Source: Epichloe hybrida
Taxonomy: Eukaryota; Ascomycota; Sordariomycetes; Hypocreales; Clavicipitaceae
Length of the DNA stretch: 64,000 nucleotides
Assembly (NCBI GenBank): GCA_019022495.1
Contig: JAFEKR010000001.1
Location: 7,874,001-7,938,000 of the forward strand
Reading direction: 5' to 3'
The notes under the pieces are model-generated. The model saw nothing but the letters and a program-made list of their open reading frames with translations, searched no databases and was not told the DNA's origin. A program made the translations under genes and the position numbers. This document shows, in pieces, positions 56,787 to 64,000 of the stretch (its first letter is position 1; each line of letters begins with the position of its first letter).

Positions 56787-57671
56787 TTAAGAAATCTGGT
56801 GCACTATGAAGGTGACAGGTTGTGCATCCTTCTCCACCTGGGGAAGGCCTTCCAACACTCCGCCAGCTGGTTCCAACTCCACAGCCCACTTCGTCTTTGT
56901 CAAGTCACCAATTTCGTGCCAAAGTTGCTGGAAGCTTTTCTTGTCATGAAGATATGGCGAAGCATCGCTCGTCGATGCCTCACCGGAGTTCGTGGTGCCA
57001 ATATGTCGGCCGTAGATGAGGGCATTCTTAGTGCCCTGCTTCAGAAAACCGACCAACCGTTTACCTATATAAAGCTGCTGGGTCCAATTGAACAGATGAA
57101 AGAAGCTGCCCGCGTATATGATGGTGATTTTGTGCGACAACTCATCTAGCCGCGTATCCTCGGGATCCAGCATATCGCCAACGACAAATGTTGCGCCAAT
57201 GCTGTTCTGATCTTGGAATAGATCGTAGCCAATATCGACGAATTTGGACTGCAGATCGGTTCCGAATAGCCGAGACCCTTGCACGCCGTCATGTCGGAGC
57301 TGACGGATAACTTGTCCAACACAACAGCCCAAGTCGAGAAAAGCATCATTGGATCCGTCCACCTTGAGCCTGAATAGCACCTGCTGATAGCAGGGATCAT
57401 TGTGGTCAGTCAGACGCAGAAACTTCCATCTCCCAACGCACGGAAATCGCGATACCTTCCACGCATCTTCGCGCTTGAACGAAGAGGGTTAGCCGCAAGT
57501 TGACTTGTATCAATGGCAGAGTTGGGGATCTGGACATACTACTCGGAGGATATGATGGTCGATGTCGTCGGCGGGTATCTTGCTGTACTCCAAGAGAAGG
57601 TTGCGAATTGGGCCAATATCATCGGGCAGGTCTGGGATGTACGCCCAGTTCTGCAAAGCAATGATGTCCAT
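56787..57671 (-). CDS. SAM-dependent methyltransferase, meroterpenoid-cluster type
   Basis: Exon 1 (57671-57540) and exon 2 (57473-56787) join across a 66-nt intron (GCTAAC branch motif) to 272 residues. Landmarks are LLLEYSKIPADDIDHHI and WKVSRFPCVGRWKFL at the N terminus, the SAM motif I variant LDLGCCVGQ (the usual GCGxG is GCC), GTDLQSKFVDIGYDLFQD, and IIYAGSFFHLFNWTQQ. This pattern is shared with small fungal methyltransferases of meroterpenoid clusters (AusD/Trt5-like) and with many orphan relatives. No polyketide synthase, prenyltransferase or terpene cyclase is nearby, so the substrate is unknown. The 57671 start (MDIIALQNW) is chosen because the longer frame has no upstream ATG. Confidence 0.8.
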
Positions 57672-58743
57672 GCTGAGAAAATGGAGAAAATAACGAGCAG
57701 GTTGATGTATGAAGAATGAAATCACATTCTGAAGAAGCCAGTCAGCTTGTCAAACATGACCATTGGCAGATTACCAAACTGGTCACAGCGTCAGTAGCGA
57801 GGACCACGAACGATTGAGACGGCTTCTTTTAGGCTTAATTTAAGTCGTTTGGGAAGGATACAAATGGAGTCGAGCAAGCTGGGCGAAGGCGGATGCCTCG
57901 ATCATTCAGCGCCCGCCAGGTGCGCAGATCGGGGCTCCAAGAAGATGGCTCAAACTCCCTTTCCATTCAGTCTGGGCTGGATCGGCCCTTACCAGGTCCT
58001 TACGCAAAAAAGGTTCTTCATGATAACCTGTCCCACGGGCCACTTGCAAAGACCCCTGTGGGCAGCTAGGCGGCTCCTCCATCAGTTGGCGGAGCCCCCC
58101 CAAGCAGCTGAGTCAGCGTCGTCTTGGCTGAGCGCCGATGATTTGCCGCGAACCCCGAAAAATTCTTCCACCTCCGATGCGCAAATCTCAAGGGGTCAAA
58201 ACCACCCGTAAGCTACCACGGCGCCGAGTTCTTCCTATTCCGTTGAGCGCGCGCGCAACGGGGCCATCGCATTTATCATCATCCGATCCAGAGAAGCTGT
58301 TGGAGCTGTAAGTTGGTCGCATCTCTACCTCCTCGTCGGTGAGAACACATCAATCAGCCATGGAACTTGTCGCGTGCCGCTGCCGCTGCCGCTGCCGCTG
58401 CCGCGTGGCAAGCCGCACGCTGCTATTTTGCCGTGGCGGAAGCTTGCTGGTCGCGCAACCATGCTAACAATGCCTTCAGTTTACTTGGACGCGCCTCCTT
58501 GCTCCTTGGCCGGTTGTATGTTGGGTTGTATGGTGCACATGCCCCAGGTGACTGGCTTTTCCCCATCCGCTTTGGCCTCAGATGTCCAATTGATGCAACC
58601 ACAATTTGCGCGCCCTCGATTCGCTACGATCATTCAGTTCCTACTTTCATCATTGGGTCATCACGCAAGCTCGCCGACATTCGTGGGCCGATCCTGCTAC
58701 AACTACCCTCTGTATCCTGGCACTTCCGCGTCACATCAACAAC
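57672..58743. other. Divergent methyltransferase / Zn2Cys6 promoter region
   Basis: 1.07 kb between divergent starts. It includes a (CCGCTG)n tract at about 58375-58405 and a GCGCGCGC run at 58250-58257. No additional gene recognised. Confidence 0.5.
58375..58405. repeat. (CCGCTG)n hexamer repeat
   Basis: About five tandem copies in the 5' region of the Zn2Cys6 gene. Confidence 0.8.
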
Positions 58744-61166
58744 ATGGGCCCCAACCGTGAGGGAGAGGCAGAGGATGCCTCGGAGCTGACGTATCCGTCT
58801 CCAGGAGCGGAGGCGATGGACTCGGGCCCTTTCTATCACCCCAAGACGGAACATCAAGACCCAACCGAGCAACATGTCACAGAAGAGGTGCAACATCAAG
58901 AGCACGAACAGGCGCAAATGGCCACACAGCAGCCCAGCTCGCCCCAACATGTTTCCCGACCGTCTAACCTGGAAGAGCTTCAACTCGCTGCTCAGTTGGG
59001 ACAAGGCCTAGCGGGAACCTCTATCATGCCAGCTACGGACCCGAGCATGAATGTTGACGACCCAAACATGCGCACCATCATGCCACATCCCCATCCCGAC
59101 CCCTCTGATCAACAACATCCTTCTCCCTACGTTCAGGAGGCGCCTTCGACCGGGTCGATAGACCAGCATCAGATGCCGCTGCCCGTAGGACCACCCCTCC
59201 CGCCACAATATTCGATAGGGGATGGCATTCCTCCACGCAAAAGGTCAAAAGTGTCGCGCGCCTGCGACGAGTGTAGAAGGAAAAAAATCAAGTGTGACGC
59301 GCAATCTGATACAGGCGAGACGCCTTGTTCGAGCTGCGCAAGATCAAGCACTCCGTGTCTGTTCAGCAGGGTGCCCCAGAAACGCGGCCCAAGCAAGGGG
59401 TACGGGCCAACGACTCATTCTAGACTCGAGCAACCGACGCTGACACAGATTCTAGCTACATCAAGGAACTTGCGGATCGAATCCACAGTATCGAGAACAA
59501 GCTCGAATCGGACGGCAATCTTAACCAAGACGACATAGACAAATTATTTGCGACTGATCGTTCACGGCAGAGCAATGGTCTCGACGATGCAAGTCGAAAA
59601 CGACCCTTCTCCAGCATCTCTACCGGAGAATTCACCACACCCACAACTGTTCGACAAGCGCCATGGGGCTCAGAACACCGATCCATCCAGCCGGCGTCCG
59701 CGGCAGGAGAGACGCTTAGTCAGGAGTACGACAATGCGTCACTGGCGCCCCAGGCAACTCCTATCAAGGCTGCGGACACCCCGTCAAGGCAACCGGACGA
59801 AGCTGCGGATGTTGGCATGGACGATGCAGAGGAGATGCCGGATATAGATGACGAGGCATATGAGCAGTATGTCTCTCATTTCCCTCTCACACGCGCACAC
59901 GATCACATTCCGAGACGGCGCGCTAACCCCATTTCACAGTTTTCTCGCATCGGTTCAGCCAGTATACCCTATTCTGCCGTACGAAAAGATGAAGCTGCAG
60001 TCGCTGCTTTCTCGATCATCACCTGCGGTGAGGACTGCCTTCCGCCTCACCCTGCCCTATGTTGGCCAGACATCCGCTGGAGACGCAAAAATCGCCAGCT
60101 CTATTCTCCACGAGTGGGAGAGCAGCGATGCTCCTCGCAGTCGTGCGACAGACATCGTGCATGCGCAAACCTTGTTGATGTTAATCGTTGACGCCGACTG
60201 GAGAGCGGCTTCGACTCTTCCTTTTTTGCTGGCGAGGGGAGTTGCTCTTGCCAACACTATGAAATTGTGGCAGCTGTCTACGGTTGAGGCCAGCTCTGAC
60301 AACGATTCTGATGAGCAAATTTGTGTGCGGATTTGGTGGTCGTTGGTGTTGATGGATCGATGGCACGCCGCCGGAACGGGCCACCCACCTCAAGTACCCG
60401 AGAGAAGCACCATTGTTCCTTGGGGCCTCGAAAACAGTGTCGGGGAGGTTTGCTTCTATCTTGTTCGTAAGTGAAATTCTGTTTTCCCAATCGCCGTGAA
60501 GCCGAGCTTCTCATACTCAGCCGAGCAGAAAGAAATACTGACCACCAGAGCACCACCACAGGACTATCAAAGCTACTGAACAGAATTTCGTTCGTAATAT
60601 CAACACTGCAAGCTGGGGCAACGGCTGCCGATCCATCGATGGCTGCCATCTTGGCCGATTATATCGAAAATTACCGAGAAGATCTACCCGCCCATGTCGA
60701 CGCGGCTGCATATCCCATGATCCACCTCGCTTATTGGCATTGTCGTCTTTTGGTCACTCTGCTCACACCTGGCATCACTCCCAAGGAGATGATGTGGCCG
60801 ACAAAAGAACTGGCGCACTTATTGTCGGTAACCGCCGAGATGAAGAGCCCGCTAATCAATCACTTTGTCTCCCTCGCGACCATGGCGTTGGGAGAGTTGA
60901 TCAAGGCTGACGCCACCCGCGAGGAAATCATCGACATCATTAGGGGCATCGCAGAGAAGCCAAGCGGGGGACACTGGGATGGTGTCCGAGATAAGCTGAC
61001 GGGATTCACAAGACCAAAATCTTCATCAGGAGGGCTAGACACGGCCGCCAGTCAGGGGTTGCAGCATCTGGCCGATCTAGCGACGGCGCACGAGGGTGGC
61101 ACAGGAGAAGAAGCGCCGCCATTGGGGTCCGCTCTTGCCACAGGATACCTCGAGGCCGCATCATGA
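58744..61166 (+). CDS. Zn2Cys6 transcription factor, Rgt1-like
   Basis: Exons 58744-59399, 59456-59866, 59940-60466 and 60562-61166 join to 732 residues. The N terminus is Q/H/P-rich. The binuclear zinc cluster lies at about 165-212: KVSRACDECRRKKIKC, then CSSC and C, spacing C-x2-C-x6-C-x10-C-x2-C-x6-C. The conserved downstream linker is RVPQKRGPSKGYIKELADRI, the signature of Rgt1-type glucose-response factors, and a short coiled-coil helix follows. The fungal-specific transcription factor domain spans about 360-640 (FLASVQPVYPILP, HAQTLLMLIVDADW, VRIWWSLVLMDRW, REDLPAHVD). Target genes are not shown here. The exon 3 to 4 junction uses the second of two AG acceptors; the first would give an early stop. 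Confidence 0.85.
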
Positions 61167-61728
61167 ACTAGAGATTCAGAACCAGGGGACGATGATGGTA
61201 TGCCGTGGAGCGGAGCCGTGGAGCGGATGGAATCCACGCGTCGGCACCAGGTGTGCTACCGTAATGCTGGGATTGGGCAGTGTATACAATATTGGAGTTG
61301 AGGCGGACAAAGGGTACACGCCGTTGTTTGAAAGCAGTCTAATACGATGACGATGGTATAGCAACCGATGGAAATATAGACTCCAACCTACCCTAGGTAT
61401 CCAAGATACCTTATTCGCCACATTGTTGGCATTCTTGGCTTGATGGCACGCCACAGTAGCCAGTTGCACGCGAGCGAACGGAAGGTCGACCTGGTGTTGT
61501 TGACCATCGAACGCCTTCCTCTTTTCCCCCTTTTCCTTGTGACCACAACAGACTACAGGAGTCAGATCTCGCATCAAACGCTTTGCAGCAATTTGGATTA
61601 CAACATTTTTGCACTCATTAGTCCTTTATGACGAGGCACTTGGTCTCGTCCTGAATGGCTGAAGCTACGACTGGTCAACAACAATCAGCAATTAACAATC
61701 CACACACCAGGGAGGACCATATCTCACG
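61167..61728. other. Intergenic region
   Basis: 560 bp downstream of the Zn2Cys6 gene. No gene recognised. Confidence 0.45.
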
Positions 61729-63461
61729 ATGCCTCTCCTGGGTCCGCACATGAACCACGATTCCCCCGCGCCGAGAGTCATGCTCACGGATTTACCGACA
61801 GAGGTGCTCGACATGATCTGCCAGGACCTCACCAGTTGCGATTTGGAACGTGTTTTAGCCATCCATTGGCGCTTTGCATACGTTCGTAAAATAGTTATAG
61901 ATGGATACTCGTTGGATGCACCAAGCGACTCAATCCACAATGCGAGATTGGCTCATGACGCGTTTGATCCGAATTATGTCGACGGAGGATGGTCCCTTGC
62001 ACAGGGTCAAAAATTCAACACGGGTTCGAGGAAACTGTGCCAGCCATACAGAGGTGGTGCCACGTTGACGTGGGAGGAGAGGGAGGAGAGGGAGGACAGG
62101 GAGGACAGGGAGGACAGGGAAATTGCATGGCGCCCGCTGGCACAGCTTGTCAGTCTGCTGAGCACACTTGGGGACGTTAAGCGAGGTCAGAGAGCCCATA
62201 CCGGCGGTGCCTTTTGGAGGTTTTGCGCCAGAAAGGCCCGAGATGCAAGCTTCATATGCACACGTTCAACCTCGACAGTCTTCGCTCACTCGAGGCTGAG
62301 CCGCCTTGGGTTGACGCAGACGAAGTTCAGCTCGTCACATCACCCAACCTGCACAGCTTGATCGTTTCTTACTGCAGCCAGCGCACGACTGATCATCTTG
62401 ACTACCACACTCGAACTCTGATCCACATGGTTTGGCAGTTGGCACCGAATCTTGAGCATGTTTGGATGCGTCACTTTGTCCCCAGTCGATTCGCTGTCGG
62501 TCCAGCAGCACCAGACCCATGTTGGGATTGGTTCGTGGACGAGGGCAACATTCAGCCAAGCCGAGCCAAGCTCAGAAGCCTGGTTTTTGACGGCGCAGAA
62601 CAGGGGGACGACGGTATTGATTTTGAGCATTTGGCTGCCTTGACCGACTTTGCCCTGTTGACCTCGATGGAGAGAGAGATATGGACCATACCCCCTCCAC
62701 AAGCACTTGGAGAGCTAGTCTACCTGGTGCATGATGATCAACTGCCGTCGCTCAGAGCCCTTGCACTCCATCCATATAAGGATGAGTCGGCTGTTCTGAA
62801 TGATACGGCCCTTTGTCATCTGTTGGAGGGCATCGAGTGTCCAGAGAGCTTTGCCATCGTCGACTACATCGGCAACGAGGCGTTGCAAGTTCTCGTCACA
62901 AGGCACGGGCCATTTCTACACCGCGTCGTATTGGAGTCGGGCCGCCCCCACGAGTTACCCTTATCGCACGGAGACATGGGTTACGTGGGGTTCTTTGTGC
63001 AACCGGTGTCCCAATCTGACTCACCTTGATATCCCGGTACAGAGGGCCCTCGGCGGCGCCAGAGAAGTCCAGCAATATCAATACTTGGAGCGACTCACTC
63101 TTTGGCTGAATGTTGTCGGTGAGGATGTGCCCGGAACGTGGCAGGTGGACATGCTCCCGGACGACAAGTCGCGAGAAGTATCTGGAGGACATTTTGATCA
63201 ACGCTGCCACGGACGAAGATGTTGTCAAGTCTATTTTTCGCCGCGTGAGCAGATGCGACGTGGCAACATTTTCGGGTATACGACGTCATGGCTCGTTGCA
63301 GTTATCTCAAGATTGAGCCGCGACGGTTCAGGGACATGCCAGAACTGGACAATGGGGAAACGCCAACCAGCGATATGTCATATCATGTCACATCATGTCA
63401 CATCACCACGACGGATTGGCATAATACTCGGTTCCAGTACGGAGTACTCCATACTCGGTGA
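61729..63461 (+). pseudogene. F-box/LRR-type protein pseudogene with several frameshifts
   Basis: An F-box-like start (VMLTDLPTEVLDMICQDL, about residue 17) begins one frame. The family sequence then continues in other frames: LEVLRQKGPRCKLHMHTF (from about 62214), LCNRCPNLTHLDIPVQRAL (from about 62998), EKYLEDILINAATDEDVV (from about 63172) and YLKIEPRRFRDMPEL (from about 63300), ending at a stop at 63459-63461. The successive frames are 1, 0, 1, 2 and 0 modulo 3. At least the second, third and fourth changes happen within a few bases, too close for an intron. F-box proteins feed substrates to SCF ubiquitin ligases, and this family is large and fast-evolving in filamentous fungi. A purine tandem tract (GGGAGGAC, 62071-62121) may mark the first break. 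Confidence 0.7.
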
Positions 63462-63879
63462 AACAGTCATGATTACAATCATCCGTCTTCTCTCGAGAAA
63501 TCATGCTTTGCTTTACTACTCAAGACGACATGACGACTTGCTGCAAAAACGGAGCCGTCGGGGCCTCGGTCACTACGACGGTCGCGAAGCGTGCGCCGCC
63601 GAAGGATGCCTGGCCCGTGCCCGAGCCCGAGCCCCGTCGTGTTTTCTCGTGCATGGAGGATTTCGATCCCGGCCCTGTGGACTGCCGCGTTTTCTGGGAC
63701 ATGGTGTGGGCCTTGCATTGTATAGAATGTTATAGAGTTGAAGTTGGCGGGCAACCGAATCTACATGTACATACGTACCGGGGCGAGGAGAGGGGGGAGG
63801 GGGACGACGTCCTTGCTTGCTTGCCCGACGTCCGGATCGTACGTGTTGAATTTTACATTACATTCGGTCCCGAATACGT
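63462..63879. other. Region between F-box pseudogene and terminal minisatellite
   Basis: An open frame from 63503 to 63913 (plus strand, 136 codons, starting MLCFTTQDDMTTCC) covers this stretch and runs into the minisatellite. A segment DFDPGPVDCRVFWDMVWALHC could be another piece of an F-box-family C terminus, but I cannot confirm it. The coding status is undecided. Confidence 0.35.
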
Positions 63880-64000
63880 ACGTGCCTATAACGTGCCTAT
63901 AACGTGCCTATAACGTGCCTATAACGTGCCTATAACGTGCCTATAACGTGCCTATAACGTGCCTATAACGTGCCTATACGTGCCTATACGTGCCTATACG
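63880..64000. repeat. Minisatellite ACGTGCCTATA, 11-bp then 10-bp units
   Basis: Eight perfect 11-bp units (63880-63967) are followed by at least three 10-bp units lacking the final A (63968-63997). The array reaches the window edge, so its full length is unknown. Confidence 0.97.

Overview
This is a filamentous ascomycete nuclear fragment. Genes carry several 50-100 nt introns with GTRNGT donors, CTAAC/CTGAC branch motifs and YAG/AAG acceptors. The proteins are typical of Pezizomycotina, and one end is an AT-rich block mutated in the repeat-induced point mutation (RIP) manner. Gene content (Nup98-96 precursor, PTH11-like receptor, Zn2Cys6 factor, F-box/LRR family) fits Sordariomycetes, perhaps Hypocreales; that placement is an inference.

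Layout. 1-7075 is an AT-rich, stop-riddled block containing the wreck of a Ty3/gypsy chromovirus (RNase H, integrase, chromodomain). From about 7076 composition switches abruptly and a dense housekeeping stretch follows: epsin (ent1, +), centrin (cdc31, -), the Nup98-Nup96 precursor (nup145, +), a PHD-MYST histone acetyltransferase (sas3-like, -), complex I subunit NDUFA1/MWFE (+, with a 4-nt microexon), tRNA thiolase (ncs6, -) and ribosomal protein eL8 (rpl8, +).

27.7-38.5 kb is an accessory stretch: a predicted six-cysteine secreted protein (-), a PTH11-like seven-helix receptor (-), long microsatellites, a frameshifted Ap4A phosphorylase pseudogene (-), a CorA-like membrane-protein remnant (+) and an allantoate-permease-type MFS transporter whose first exon carries a frameshift (+).

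39.9-57.7 kb is again mostly conserved: PEP carboxykinase (-, with a 687-nt intron), eRF3/Sup35 with a Q/N/G/Y-rich prion-like N terminus (-), a JmjC-type protein with a possible mitochondrial presequence (-), casein kinase II beta (+), the 11-exon deadenylase subunit Pan2 (-) and a meroterpenoid-type methyltransferase (-). 58.7-64 kb holds an Rgt1-type Zn2Cys6 regulator (+), an F-box/LRR pseudogene with at least four frame changes (+) and a 10/11-bp minisatellite running off the window end.

The genes do not form one pathway or biosynthetic cluster. Several share functions: mRNA end processing and termination (Pan2, Sup35), nuclear transport and chromatin (Nup98-96, Sas3) and translation (eL8, Ncs6). 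Reading-frame damage is confined to the transporter, Ap4A phosphorylase, CorA-like and F-box genes, while more than 20 kb of housekeeping coding sequence is intact. This argues for real decay rather than poor sequence quality. All splice models are read by eye from sequence and protein-family continuity.
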